Notes: generated by a model not told the origin, from the sequence alone. DNA of 64,000 nt from a bacterium (GCA_023139105.1 JAGLOF010000004.1:1-64000); one strand, 5' to 3'. Positions 1 through 10,639 are shown, numbered from the stretch's first letter. A program made the numbers and translations.

Positions 1-376
1 TAACTAGCGAATTGGAACAATAAAACATAATCCAATGCATTATAAATGCCCCCAAGTTTCACAGTAGATAATGCAAGCAGTATCCAACCATCGACCCAAC
101 GGTTATTCCTTTTTATTGCCTCTAAAAAATTTTTCTGGGCAAGTCCCCAATCCTTTGGATAATAACCTTTTTCTACATAAGCATTGAAACTTGAAAATTC
201 CCATTTATCCGGTGATGAACATAATTTATATAGAATTCATGTCTCTTTTTTACATGCTTGAAAGTTTCTCGTAATAATTCAATATTTTCAGGCTGAGTCA
301 GGATTTTTGCCCGTTTACAGGCAACAACGGTGATGAAATATATTGCTCCATTGATATAGTATCGTTTGTAATTCAT
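1..376 (-). pseudogene. REP-associated tyrosine transposase (RAYT/Y1_Tnp) remnant, internally deleted, C-terminal part in another frame
   Basis: ORF 173-376 (MNYKRYYINGAIYFITVVACKRAKIL..ENIELLRETFKHVKKRHEFYINYVHHR) resembles the RAYT N-terminus. A second minus-strand frame over about 1-205 reads DKWEFSSFNAYVEKGYYPKDWG, resembling the RAYT C-terminus. The central HxH/Tyr catalytic region is missing. Confidence 0.7.
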
Positions 377-557
377 TTATCACTTTTTTTTGTCAGATTT
401 GAGAAGAGTAATCCGACTTACGGGCTAAACGGCCCTTCTTATTAATAAGAAGCCCCGGCAGTATGTCCATAAATTTCAAAAAATATAAGCGGAATGATAA
501 GTGTAGACCCAAATTGAAACAAACAAAAATCTTCATCGCAACTTCTGGCTCAACAAT

Positions 558-2294
558 TCAACCCTTATTGTTTCGAATCATTTTTTCAAGCACTTTCAAA
601 TTTTGAATTATTTGCGGGTTATGCGGATCCAGATTCAATGCAGCCCGATACCCCATAAACGCCACTTCATACTGACCTATTTTTGCATGACAGGTTGCCA
701 AGTCCACTAAAGTATTTGAATCATCTGGACGTTTATCTAAATACTTATTTAAAACCAAAATAGACCTTTCATGTTTTTGATTCTTTATTAATATCTTGGC
801 CACTTTCAACAACAATTCTTCAGAAGGTTCTTCTAAAACTAAAAACTGAGCAAGCAATTTATCAAGTAATTCACTATCAGCAACCTTTAGGGCCAGTTGA
901 ATCAAACCCAAATAAGCACCAACATGGTTTGGATTAATCCGAAGTATTTGCTCCCAATTCTTGATCGCTTTATCAGGTGATTTTTCAGCCAGAATAGCGG
1001 CCAAATGATTATGAAGTTCATCAGATTGCGGAAACACACAAAGCCCCTGTTCTAGTATTTGTTCCATCACACCCAGACTAGGGTACATATTGCAGAGAAA
1101 CGACCATTTAACATAATAGGACGGATCAATCCTCTCATTTGATACAGCAGACTCTAAAACAGTTCTAGCTTCATTAAAACGGTCAAGTCTGCATAAATTT
1201 AAGGCCAATGTTCGCTTATAATCGGCAATATCAGGTCGGAGAGCAATTGCCTTATTTGCTGCTTCAGCACCTTTCTCATACTTCCCCAATTCATGATAGC
1301 AATCTCCAATATTGGCCCAGATTTTATCTTCCATCGTATAAGTATCAACCAATAGTAAATCAACTTTGGGGGATATCCTTTCTTTCTCTTTAACTTTTAA
1401 AAAGTGTTGTAGGTAAAGCAATGCTTCTTTATATTTTTTTTTGGCAACTAAAGCTGCTGAGATCGTAAAAATCAAATCAAGGTTATCAGGATAATCTTTT
1501 AACACCTTTCCAATCATTTGCTCTGCTTCTGTAGCACGACCAATCTGAATTAAACAATAAGCTGTATCATGTACGATCATCTGGCGATGTATCGGCGTTA
1601 TTGTTTTAACACAATCAGTCAATGCTTTTTTTCCGATACTAACTCCCTCTTTAAAACGTTTCTGTGCACGCATTACTCTTAAATAATTAAAATGCACATA
1701 TGCATTTTCTGGCTCCACCTTAACTTGCTTTTCAAGTAATGCTTGAGTTCTTTTATATTTTGCCACCATTTTATCTTCAGGCAGGTTATATCCATAATGA
1801 TAAATTCTTACTGAAGTATTGAGTTTCTTCTCTCCATGAATCAATTGATTATGCACAATTCCTGAGTAATGGGCCTTACCCCGCCTAAACACCCGGTGCG
1901 AAGAATGCCGTGTCCAACCCTCCTTCGTTTCGCTAGAGACAATGCAAAAAATCACATCAATATCTGTGCGGTTTAGCGCATTTAAAAGAATTGGAATATC
2001 ATCCCGGTCCAACTCTTCATCTGGATCAATAACTATAATCCAGTCTGAAGCGGCATAACTCAAACTGATATTCCGGGCTTTACTGAAATCACCTTCCCAG
2101 GGATGATGGTAGACTTTGGCGCCATAACTTTCTGCAATTTCAACTGTCTTGTCTGTAGATCCTGTATCAACGATGATGATTTCATCCACTACATCTTTTA
2201 AAATATCCAGGCATTGCGGCAAAAAATATTCTTCATCCTTCACAATCATACACAAAGATAATGTTGGTTGTTTTTTTATATTCTGAACATTCAT
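558..2294 (-). CDS. Glycosyltransferase family 2 with C-terminal TPR repeats
   Basis: LSLCMIVKDEEYFLPQCL..DEIIIVDTGSTDKTVEIA..DWIIVIDPDEEL GT2 motifs, followed by multiple TPR-like repeats. Confidence 0.88.
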   Translation of the reverse strand: MNVQNIKKQPTLSLCMIVKDEEYFLPQCLDILKDVVDEIIIVDTGSTDKTVEIAESYGAKVYHHPWEGDFSKARNISLSYAASDWIIVIDPDEELDRDDIPILLNALNRTDIDVIFCIVSSETKEGWTRHSSHRVFRRGKAHYSGIVHNQLIHGEKKLNTSVRIYHYGYNLPEDKMVAKYKRTQALLEKQVKVEPENAYVHFNYLRVMRAQKRFKEGVSIGKKALTDCVKTITPIHRQMIVHDTAYCLIQIGRATEAEQMIGKVLKDYPDNLDLIFTISAALVAKKKYKEALLYLQHFLKVKEKERISPKVDLLLVDTYTMEDKIWANIGDCYHELGKYEKGAEAANKAIALRPDIADYKRTLALNLCRLDRFNEARTVLESAVSNERIDPSYYVKWSFLCNMYPSLGVMEQILEQGLCVFPQSDELHNHLAAILAEKSPDKAIKNWEQILRINPNHVGAYLGLIQLALKVADSELLDKLLAQFLVLEEPSEELLLKVAKILIKNQKHERSILVLNKYLDKRPDDSNTLVDLATCHAKIGQYEVAFMGYRAALNLDPHNPQIIQNLKVLEKMIRNNKG

Positions 2295-2332
2295 TAATTT
2301 TCCTGTTATTTCAATTACTTGTACTATAGGAT

Positions 2333-3823
2333 TTATATTTCTTCAATCTTTTTTAACCCATTTATTGCAGCCAGATAATCAGGTTTAATATCTAATGCTT
2401 TAAGAAAATGCTCACGGGCTTTCTCAAAATTATTTTGAGAAAACTCAACCACTCCAAGATTATTAAAAATCGATGCATCTCCAGGTGCCAATTGGGCTGC
2501 TTTCTCAAAATATAACACTGCATTATCAAACTGATGTTCTCGAAAATACAGTAATCCCAAATTATAGAGTGGCTCAATACTTTCATTTTTGAGTTCAGCC
2601 GCAATGTGGTACTTTTTAATCGCTTCTAAATTCTGACTTTCACTTTCAAGTCGTTTCGCATCTTCCATTAAAATTTTATATCTATCTGGAACTGAATCTG
2701 ACTTCTTTTCAAGCTGGATTATTAAATCAGCTTCTTCAGTTCGACCAATTACGGCCATGCACTTTGCCCGGGCCCGTTGCAGACCAGGGAATTTTGGAAA
2801 AATAAGCATTGCCATTTCCATACGCGCCAATACCATTGAACAGTAATATTGATCATGCATCTGTGTTGTTTCCTTAGGTGATTCACCAACCCAAGGATAT
2901 CTGTAAGCACCTTGTTCAACCAATTTAATAGCGCGATGAATCTCATAGGAAACCTGACCCTTCCACCGCTCTCGGAAACACTTCAAAGTATCACAATATA
3001 ACCGAGATTTCGCAACCTCTTCCAGAGCTGAAAATTTAATTACATTCAGGGTCTCATATGCAAACTCGCAGAATGGGAAAAAGATACCCTCTAAATTATT
3101 CTCCGGATTATATGACATCCTAAAACTGTTATACTCTTCCAAAGTTTCATACTTTCTCTCATTATGGAACCGGCGAATAAAAAGTTCTTGGGGAACCTGA
3201 ACAAATCGTCCAAACAAGGATAATTCGCCAAGGAATACATGATCACTCCCATGGGACCTCGTACTAGTAAGATGCACTTGATGCAAAGCATCCGATCTGA
3301 TCAAACCATAAAACATACTACAGACTGTCAAATTCCAAAGTATACTTCGAAAGCGATCTTCAGGTAAATCATGATTCGCTTTCACATAATCATTTTTACT
3401 GGGTAAAGCATTCCCAGTCTCATCAATATTTTTTATCTTCGGATAACAAAGCACAATACTGTCATCATTTTCAATCACCCTCAGACACTCACTGATCATA
3501 TTGGGCTCTCTTAAATCATCGTCTGCAGCCCATAAAAAATACTCTCCTGATGATGCTGCAATAAGACGACCGCCTGTGCTTTGTGCACCCATATTTTTTT
3601 TAAATTGGTAATATTTTATCCGTTTATCCCTACCGGCATATTCCATACATATATCATAAGTAGAATCTGTTGATCCATTATCGGAAATAATTAGCTCAAA
3701 ATCTTCAAAATCTTGAGATAAAACCGATTCAATCGCCTCTGAAAGAAACCTCTCGCCATTGCAGACAGGCAATCCAACCGTGACTTTGGGCCTATTCGGA
3801 TTACTTGCGAGATTCAATGTCAT
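2333..3823 (-). CDS. Glycosyltransferase family 2 with C-terminal TPR repeats
   Basis: VTVGLPVCNGERFLSEAIESVLSQDFEDFELIISDNGSTDST GT2 fold; C-terminal TPRs (EPLYNLGLLYFREHQFDNAVLYFEKAAQLAPGDASIFNNLG). Confidence 0.9.
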   Translation of the reverse strand: MTLNLASNPNRPKVTVGLPVCNGERFLSEAIESVLSQDFEDFELIISDNGSTDSTYDICMEYAGRDKRIKYYQFKKNMGAQSTGGRLIAASSGEYFLWAADDDLREPNMISECLRVIENDDSIVLCYPKIKNIDETGNALPSKNDYVKANHDLPEDRFRSILWNLTVCSMFYGLIRSDALHQVHLTSTRSHGSDHVFLGELSLFGRFVQVPQELFIRRFHNERKYETLEEYNSFRMSYNPENNLEGIFFPFCEFAYETLNVIKFSALEEVAKSRLYCDTLKCFRERWKGQVSYEIHRAIKLVEQGAYRYPWVGESPKETTQMHDQYYCSMVLARMEMAMLIFPKFPGLQRARAKCMAVIGRTEEADLIIQLEKKSDSVPDRYKILMEDAKRLESESQNLEAIKKYHIAAELKNESIEPLYNLGLLYFREHQFDNAVLYFEKAAQLAPGDASIFNNLGVVEFSQNNFEKAREHFLKALDIKPDYLAAINGLKKIEEI

Positions 3824-3859
3824 ATCGCCATACCTCCACTTGATTCAATTCCATGTATT

Positions 3860-4639
3860 TTACTTGATTCTTCTTAAATATCCATCCGGTGCGGCTGTTA
3901 TCAACAATTTATTATTAAAACTCTTGTCTATTTTAAAGCAATTTGTACTTTTCAAGTATTCATACACAGCAGTCTTTGGGTTATTGCCTTTATCCCATGG
4001 CCGGTCAGAACAAAAATCTTGAGGCAAATCTTCAATTCCTGTATCCCATACTACGCAATAGCTACCGACAGAAGTTAACGGTGCATAGGACATTAACTCT
4101 GATAGTACATGGTCATGTGTGTGATTTGAGTCGAGGAAAATTAGTATTTTATCATAATTTTGTGCAATTTCATGGACTTGATGAACAGTATCATCAGCAA
4201 TAGAAGACCCCTCTATCATCTTTATCAGATGTGTCATCGGATGTACCTCAATCGCTTCCCGATTATGAGAACGAATATCGATATCAATACCGAGTACAAG
4301 CCTCTCTGAATCCACCGGGTTTAGAGGTTTGCCCATTTCAACAGCATCACAATAGTCCAACATTGCCAACATGGATGCACTCATTATTAGTGAACCCCCA
4401 TGAGCGATACCGGTTTCAATAATAAGGTCAGGTTTAACTTCCCATACAAGTTCCTGTATTGCATATATATCTTGGGGTATTTGTATAATCGGCCGACCAA
4501 GCCATTGAAAATTATGCGCATAATTGTATCGAATTGCCTCACGAATCCATATATTGGACAAACCAAGAAAGTCTCGGTCATTCGAAATCGCATCTAAATT
4601 CCTCTGAACATCAGCCTTAAAGTCATTAATTGGGTTCAT
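3860..4639 (-). CDS. CmcI/cephalosporin-hydroxylase-family protein (likely SAM-dependent O-methyltransferase)
   Basis: WLGRPIIQIPQDIYAIQELVWEVKPDLIIETGIAHGGSLIMSASML and LIFLDSNHTHDHVLSELMSYAPL are typical of the CmcI family. Confidence 0.8.
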   Translation of the reverse strand: MNPINDFKADVQRNLDAISNDRDFLGLSNIWIREAIRYNYAHNFQWLGRPIIQIPQDIYAIQELVWEVKPDLIIETGIAHGGSLIMSASMLAMLDYCDAVEMGKPLNPVDSERLVLGIDIDIRSHNREAIEVHPMTHLIKMIEGSSIADDTVHQVHEIAQNYDKILIFLDSNHTHDHVLSELMSYAPLTSVGSYCVVWDTGIEDLPQDFCSDRPWDKGNNPKTAVYEYLKSTNCFKIDKSFNNKLLITAAPDGYLRRIK

Positions 4640-4706
4640 TTTTTTCTACTCCACATTATGTGTAGTTATGAACATGTCTTAAAATCATATTCAATTAATA
4701 TTAAAT

Positions 4707-6302
4707 CTAAATCAAATTAAAAGCAATGGCATATTTTTTCCATTTTTCATTGTTTGCAACTAAATCAGCAAAGGCATTCTTATGCTTCACAGACAATTCA
4801 GCCTTACCATTCAACTGCTCATAAGCCTTTGAGAGATAGTAATGCGCAAAGGCATGGGATGGATGGTTTTCAACAACATTGCTGAAATACCCCTTTGCTA
4901 CATCATACTCGCCTGTTTTCATGCGGTGATTATTTACGAAGTTAACATCCAAATTTACTTGATAAATATATTCTGTTAATACATCAGGATCAATTTCTGA
5001 AGTCCTTATCGTCGCCTGATATACATGTGAATCCAAAAGATCATTATTGTCGTCAATATATCCCTTTTCTAAACATATGTCATATAATCTACTACCTTTT
5101 AATGGAGCTGCGGCAGAAATGTTTGACCAATCAATACCCACGTCCTTTATTAGGTCTACCGTTGCCTTCCGATCCTCTTCCCGTTCTCCAGGAAGGCCAA
5201 AAATAAAAAAACCATGCACAAAAAACCCAAGCTTTCTTAATAATTTTGTAGCAGGCTTAACATCAGAAAGTTTCATGGGTTTATCTATAATGTTTTTCAA
5301 AACATATTCAGAACCTGATTCAATAGCCAGATTAACTACTTCAAGGCCCGCTTTTTTTAATAATAAAGCGATTTCCTCATCTATAAACTTTACATTTAAA
5401 CCGGTTGGGAATTCCAGACTCATATTTAATCCGACTACTGCTTCTAAAATCTTTTTGATTCGACCTTTATCAATTAATGATTGATCATCATTGATAACAA
5501 GCCTCCTCATATTATATTTTTCCTTTGCCCTAATTATGTCAGAGATAACTCTCTCTGCACTCATAAATCTTACCTTTTTACCAGAAAGAGAACCTGCAGC
5601 GCAAAATATACAATTGAAAGGACAACCCCGGGTCGTAATAAACGGCAACCTAACCATCCCATTTTCATCTCTGGCTATCGGATTATTATTACGATATCTA
5701 GAATCATATTTGTCAATATCAATCATAGAAAAATCAATTGGTGGTATTTCATCGAGATTGTGGATAAAAGCTGCTACAGGGATTATTCCTTTTGCAATTT
5801 TTTTATGTGTAATCCATGAAGGCGATTTCTCCATGGCTTCAAAAGGATTATCAGCCTCAATCAAATCTAAAACAGGAACTTCGCCTTCTGAAAAACATGC
5901 TCCATCAATATACCCATTATGCTTGAACAGTAATTTATAGGCATTGGTAGAAACATTGCCTCCCACTACCAATAATATGTCGGGATTTTTGTCTTTTACA
6001 TAGACTGAAAATTCATTAACATAATCAAACATTGAGCTGAACAATCCAGAAATACCTACGATATCAGGTTCAAATTCTTCAATTTTTCTCTCTAAAATAT
6101 CTTTATAGTGGATATTCCTGCTCGCATTTAAATCTAATATTTGAATTTGAATATTTTTTTTACTATATACTTTGACATAAGAGGCTATTGAAAGTAGTCC
6201 ATAAGGTAATTCTTTGTAGGAAGCAACACTTTCTCCTGTCAATTCATGTGTAGATTTGGACGGAGGCATAATAAATAATATATTTTTTATTATTTTTTTC
6301 AT
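4707..6302 (-). CDS. B12-binding radical SAM protein with C-terminal TPR-like segment
   Basis: B12-binding-like N-terminus; radical SAM motif TTRGCPFNCIFCAAG; C-terminal HAFAHYYLSKAYEQLNG TPR-like helix pair. Confidence 0.87.
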   Translation of the reverse strand: MKKIIKNILFIMPPSKSTHELTGESVASYKELPYGLLSIASYVKVYSKKNIQIQILDLNASRNIHYKDILERKIEEFEPDIVGISGLFSSMFDYVNEFSVYVKDKNPDILLVVGGNVSTNAYKLLFKHNGYIDGACFSEGEVPVLDLIEADNPFEAMEKSPSWITHKKIAKGIIPVAAFIHNLDEIPPIDFSMIDIDKYDSRYRNNNPIARDENGMVRLPFITTRGCPFNCIFCAAGSLSGKKVRFMSAERVISDIIRAKEKYNMRRLVINDDQSLIDKGRIKKILEAVVGLNMSLEFPTGLNVKFIDEEIALLLKKAGLEVVNLAIESGSEYVLKNIIDKPMKLSDVKPATKLLRKLGFFVHGFFIFGLPGEREEDRKATVDLIKDVGIDWSNISAAAPLKGSRLYDICLEKGYIDDNNDLLDSHVYQATIRTSEIDPDVLTEYIYQVNLDVNFVNNHRMKTGEYDVAKGYFSNVVENHPSHAFAHYYLSKAYEQLNGKAELSVKHKNAFADLVANNEKWKKYAIAFNLI

Positions 6303-6323
6303 CTCAACTCCATTTCGTATATC

Positions 6324-7454
6324 TTATATCAATAAGAGTTTCAATAATTCTTCACGCTTTTCAAATAAACTTTTATCAACTATCGAATAGACTTCACAAC
6401 ACTCACAAGCAAGAATCCCGTTATAATTCATTTTAAGAAGGTTTCTTTGCCTAGCCTTTAATCCGCTTGACATGAGAATACTTTTTATTGAATCTGACTG
6501 TTGGATATTCCCTACAATCAATTCCTTCATGGCATCGGCACAGCACATTGATACATCGCCGTCGGCATGTACCATCAGCAAATAAAAAGGCTGCTCGCAT
6601 GGAACTGGCCGTCGATATGGACCTCCATCTGTTATCCTCTTGATGGAATCCACCCAATTAAATAATTTTCTATATTGAATAATTACATTTGCCATGTCAT
6701 TAATTTTTTCTTCAAAATATTCTTGAATCTTCAGTGTCTCCTCAACAATTTCCTTGTCCTCTGATTTAGGATCTGCACATAAAACAGTCAATGTTACGGG
6801 TAGATGATCGGATCTCATCAAATTAATGCACGCATCTATATTCGTTAGTACTATCTCAGCAAAATCAGCTCCTTTCACCTCACGAAATTTCTTGGGCGAA
6901 ATAATATCTAGACTTACTCGAATACTTGTTATGCCGGCAACAACCAAATCCATAAACACTTGTTTACTAAGCAGTACACCATTTGTCACCAAAATAATCT
7001 GTTCTGCAATATCTGCTTTCTTAGCAATATCCACCATTTTAACAATATCAGGATTTAACAGTGGTTCTCCATTGCCATGCAAATAAAGCACCTTGAGTTT
7101 TCCTATGCCCTGGCATTTCTTGACTGTCTCTTTAAAAAGATCCAAATCTATATGCATTTTAGGTGGGGTCATCTTTCTATTTTTTGAATTGTCCGTTGTT
7201 GAAAGACTCTTACTATGCATGCCACAAAAAGAGCACGTCAAATTACATCTTGATGTGGCTTCCACAACCAAGACCGCCAATGTATTATTAATTAAGCCCT
7301 GTTCAATGCCCCGGATCCTTTCTGCTATTTTAGCTGCATTACATGCATCAGCAGGCACAGCACTTGGGATACTTGAATGGTTCATATCAGCTTTCTCCTT
7401 ATTCATCAGAACACTACTTATCTGACGATCTCGTGCTGTTCTCAAATAGGTCAA
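6324..7454 (-). CDS. Radical SAM protein with SPASM-like C-terminus
   Basis: EATSRCNLTCSFCGMHS (CxxxCxxC); HADGDVSMCCADAMKELIVGNI and CECC at the C-terminus. Confidence 0.87.
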   Translation of the reverse strand: MTYLRTARDRQISSVLMNKEKADMNHSSIPSAVPADACNAAKIAERIRGIEQGLINNTLAVLVVEATSRCNLTCSFCGMHSKSLSTTDNSKNRKMTPPKMHIDLDLFKETVKKCQGIGKLKVLYLHGNGEPLLNPDIVKMVDIAKKADIAEQIILVTNGVLLSKQVFMDLVVAGITSIRVSLDIISPKKFREVKGADFAEIVLTNIDACINLMRSDHLPVTLTVLCADPKSEDKEIVEETLKIQEYFEEKINDMANVIIQYRKLFNWVDSIKRITDGGPYRRPVPCEQPFYLLMVHADGDVSMCCADAMKELIVGNIQQSDSIKSILMSSGLKARQRNLLKMNYNGILACECCEVYSIVDKSLFEKREELLKLLLI

Positions 7455-7786
7455 TTAAAAAAATCATCCATTGCAGGAACTTCAAAACCGAATTAACTGA
7501 TACTTGTCCAAAGACAGTATATTTAAATCAAGAAGCTCGATTTTACTGGGCTATTTACATTCGCCTTCATGTATTCATCAATCGAAAGGATGCCATGCGG
7601 AATTATTGAAGCTGGCAGCAATACATTTATTTCCGATTTGCTTAAACAGTTTTCTATGTTAATACATAAAAAAGTTACATATAAGCCCCTTTGCATTGTG
7701 TCTCCTGAATACCTAACATCATAAAACCTACCATAGGAGGAGGCCCTCTTAGAAACCGGCAGCTTAACTAGCGTAACCAGAAGTCT

Positions 7787-9025
7787 CTATGGAGCATAAT
7801 GAACATCACCAAATCCCAACACAATCACTTTTCCCTTGAAACCAACTTTTTCTGTCAGATACCGGTACATTTCCATACTGTGTGTAGGAGCTCCAATAAC
7901 AACCACATCTAGCTCCGTTGCTTTTTTTAGCACCTCTATTGAATCAACTTTCTTTCCATCAATGGTTTTACACTGGGTTCTTTTATCACCATCAATAAAA
8001 TATTTAATATTGCAATCTCCAAGTCCGCTCATTCCCAGCATCATCTGAGCATGAATACCAAGCCCCCAAAGATATACTGTTGTTTTTTTTAATGCTAAAT
8101 TAGCAAGGACCTCGTTATTGTCTAAAGAAATACTTTCAAACCAACGCTTAACTTTTCGAGCCAGTTCAAAATTGGGCCTCACTGAACCACGTTGTATATT
8201 GACTTTTCTGAAGATCCCCCCGACACAAGGCATCAACAATTCTCCCTCCACCCGTAAATGATGTACAATTTTCAACTTTTCATAACCATTCGTTTCAAAC
8301 AAATTACATAGATGATGTACATCAAAATGATTTACATGTTGAAGGTAAAAGTAACGTAAGGGAGAGACCGAATTCACAGCTTCATATTTACTGGCATCGG
8401 GCACTTCCACATAAACTATGCCGTCCTTTGTAAGTTTGGAATGAACCTCTTGGATGGCTTGAGGCAAATCGAGAACATGTTCAATGATATGAGCAAGAAC
8501 AATAACATCTGCACTACTGATTTCCAAAGGCAAATCTGCCATCGAGCCAATTTCACCATTAATCCCATTTTTTTTTATCAGCACTTCAACACATGACGGC
8601 GCCGGATCCACACCACAGAGATTTGCATATCCCGACAACTGCAATGTTTCAAGTAATCGACCGACACCACAGCCTACATCAAATATTGAGGCATCTTTAT
8701 TCTTAATAAATGGTGCGATTACTCCTTCTATCCTACTAAAATACTTTATCTCATCTGCACTAACCTCTCGATCAATGTAGGCAGAACTATAAAAAGATTT
8801 TTCGTAAAAACGAGTATAATCATCCTGTGATGAAGGCGTGTCATAGAAGACAAGACCGCACTTACTGCAACAGATAGCGTCATATGATCCCGCTAATGGG
8901 CTGTCATCAAATAATGTGTAACTCAGGCGTCCCAATACTGCACCATATTCTGACCGACAGACGGGGCAAAAATAGTTAAGTTTTTTTATCTGAGAGAGTC
9001 CTTCTTCTGAAATTCGCTCAAACAT
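7787..9025 (-). CDS. Class I SAM-dependent methyltransferase with N-terminal zinc-ribbon-like segment
   Basis: CPVC..CSKCGLVFYD; ASIFDVGCGVGRLLETL SAM-binding motif; C-terminal nucleotide-binding-like domain. Confidence 0.82.
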   Translation of the reverse strand: MFERISEEGLSQIKKLNYFCPVCRSEYGAVLGRLSYTLFDDSPLAGSYDAICCSKCGLVFYDTPSSQDDYTRFYEKSFYSSAYIDREVSADEIKYFSRIEGVIAPFIKNKDASIFDVGCGVGRLLETLQLSGYANLCGVDPAPSCVEVLIKKNGINGEIGSMADLPLEISSADVIVLAHIIEHVLDLPQAIQEVHSKLTKDGIVYVEVPDASKYEAVNSVSPLRYFYLQHVNHFDVHHLCNLFETNGYEKLKIVHHLRVEGELLMPCVGGIFRKVNIQRGSVRPNFELARKVKRWFESISLDNNEVLANLALKKTTVYLWGLGIHAQMMLGMSGLGDCNIKYFIDGDKRTQCKTIDGKKVDSIEVLKKATELDVVVIGAPTHSMEMYRYLTEKVGFKGKVIVLGFGDVHYAP

Positions 9026-9040
9026 TCCAATTCCTACTTT

Positions 9041-10639
9041 CTATATTTGGTCTTTCAAAATTCTGTGTATATCGGCCTTAGTATGGCTTTTTTGGAAAGA
9101 TGAAATCGAAATCAATGGTGAATCACCGCCAAATCGATTTTTTACTTGCCGCTCAATAACGTCAAAATCTGAACCCAGGAATGAATAAGTAACACACCAA
9201 AATGGTGGCGCGCTAGTTTTCTCATTATATCGGATTAACAGATCATCTTTACTTTCCAAGTTGAAGCCTGCTTCTGTATCAATATCAATATACCCCAGAC
9301 AATTCCCCCAATTTAAAGACGCCAATTTCCTCATCAGTGTCTTGTAATAATAATGCCTTGTCGTTCCAATTAACACCCACGGCTGCAAATCAACTATTTC
9401 CATTCTCTCGAATAAAGTTTCATCACGATTCATCACTTTGTCTATTTGTTCTATATAATTGATGGCTAAATCATAATCCACCTTATTCAATTTTAACTGT
9501 AAGTCAGAAATCCCATCGATATCCGGCCTAAACCAGTCAAATCGATGTTTGTTAAATGCCTCAGGAAGATATTGATGTTCAAAACAATAATCATATAATT
9601 CAGTCCCTGGATATGGGGTATAGAAAAAGGAATTCACACTATCCGGTTTTGCCTTTTTTACAAATTCTAAGGTACAACGGTAATCCTCTTCATCCTGAGT
9701 AGGAATTCCAAACATAAGATTGATTACACAATTTAAGCCATTCTCATGGCAGACTTCTACGGCCCTACATGCATCATCAACTGTTTGCCGTTTATTTAAA
9801 AATTCTAACAACTTGGGAGATGCAGTTTCAATACCAAAATTAACAGTTTCTACTCCCATCCGTATAAGCTCTTGAGCAATATTTGCAGTAAAGCAATCAG
9901 CCTTAGCGGAAACTTGGCTGCTAAATGCGGCCTTTGAATTTGATTCTTCCATAATTTTTCGAAACTTTTTTAATCTGTTAAGATTACATGCAAACAAATC
10001 ATCAAGAAAATGGAAATTCCTGACTCCATAGTTATTGTATAATTTCAACACACACTGCACAATATTTTCAACCGGGTGCGATATAAATTTTTGTTTCCCG
10101 GAATGGCAAAAACGACAATTATAAGGGCAACCGAGAGCCGTCAATACAGTCGCTGTTTCTGTAGCTTTCATACGCTCAATCTGACTCTTCGAATAGAAAT
10201 ATTCAGTATATAATTCCTTATTAGGGTGTGATTTACCGGAAATAATCTCACCACTAAACCCCATATACTTATCAAGAATCTCCTTCCATATCCCCATCCC
10301 ATCTCCAGCTACTACGGCGTCAAATAAACCGGTCAGAGCAATATCCTTCGGCATCAAAGATGGATGAATTCCACCAGCAATAATTTTTGCAGGGACAATA
10401 CTCTGAATGTCCTCAGCCAGAGACAATGCCTGGCTTCTCTCCCAGGATTTAAATGAGAAACCGATTAAATTCGGCCTATATTTTTCAATATAAAATGCGA
10501 GGTCCGAACTCTTGTTACCATTAGGGGGTACAAAATATATATCGGCTTCCCATCCATATTTACATGTGAGTGAACATAACATTGATACGCCTAGATTGGA
10601 ATTCTCTGTAAAAATGATCATTAATAGTTTGTTCAACAA
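9041..10639 (-). CDS. B12-binding-domain radical SAM protein
   Basis: KIIAGGIHPSLMPKDI..FDAVVAGDG and TALGCPYNCRFCHSGKQKF. Confidence 0.88.
   Translation of the reverse strand: MLNKLLMIIFTENSNLGVSMLCSLTCKYGWEADIYFVPPNGNKSSDLAFYIEKYRPNLIGFSFKSWERSQALSLAEDIQSIVPAKIIAGGIHPSLMPKDIALTGLFDAVVAGDGMGIWKEILDKYMGFSGEIISGKSHPNKELYTEYFYSKSQIERMKATETATVLTALGCPYNCRFCHSGKQKFISHPVENIVQCVLKLYNNYGVRNFHFLDDLFACNLNRLKKFRKIMEESNSKAAFSSQVSAKADCFTANIAQELIRMGVETVNFGIETASPKLLEFLNKRQTVDDACRAVEVCHENGLNCVINLMFGIPTQDEEDYRCTLEFVKKAKPDSVNSFFYTPYPGTELYDYCFEHQYLPEAFNKHRFDWFRPDIDGISDLQLKLNKVDYDLAINYIEQIDKVMNRDETLFERMEIVDLQPWVLIGTTRHYYYKTLMRKLASLNWGNCLGYIDIDTEAGFNLESKDDLLIRYNEKTSAPPFWCVTYSFLGSDFDVIERQVKNRFGGDSPLISISSFQKSHTKADIHRILKDQI

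Noticed and set aside
437-454. CTTCTTATTAATAAGAAG as the terminator of the glycan operon
   Set aside because: A/T-rich palindrome without a U-tract on the minus strand; kept only as a flanking palindrome observation.
2392-3291. Minus-strand ORFs of 65-70 aa inside GT2-TPR gene
   Set aside because: Alternative-frame ORFs within a strong CDS.
5047-5940. Plus-strand ORFs of 145, 112 and 149 aa
   Set aside because: Antisense to the clear radical-SAM CDS 4707-6302; no family signature; overlapping one another.
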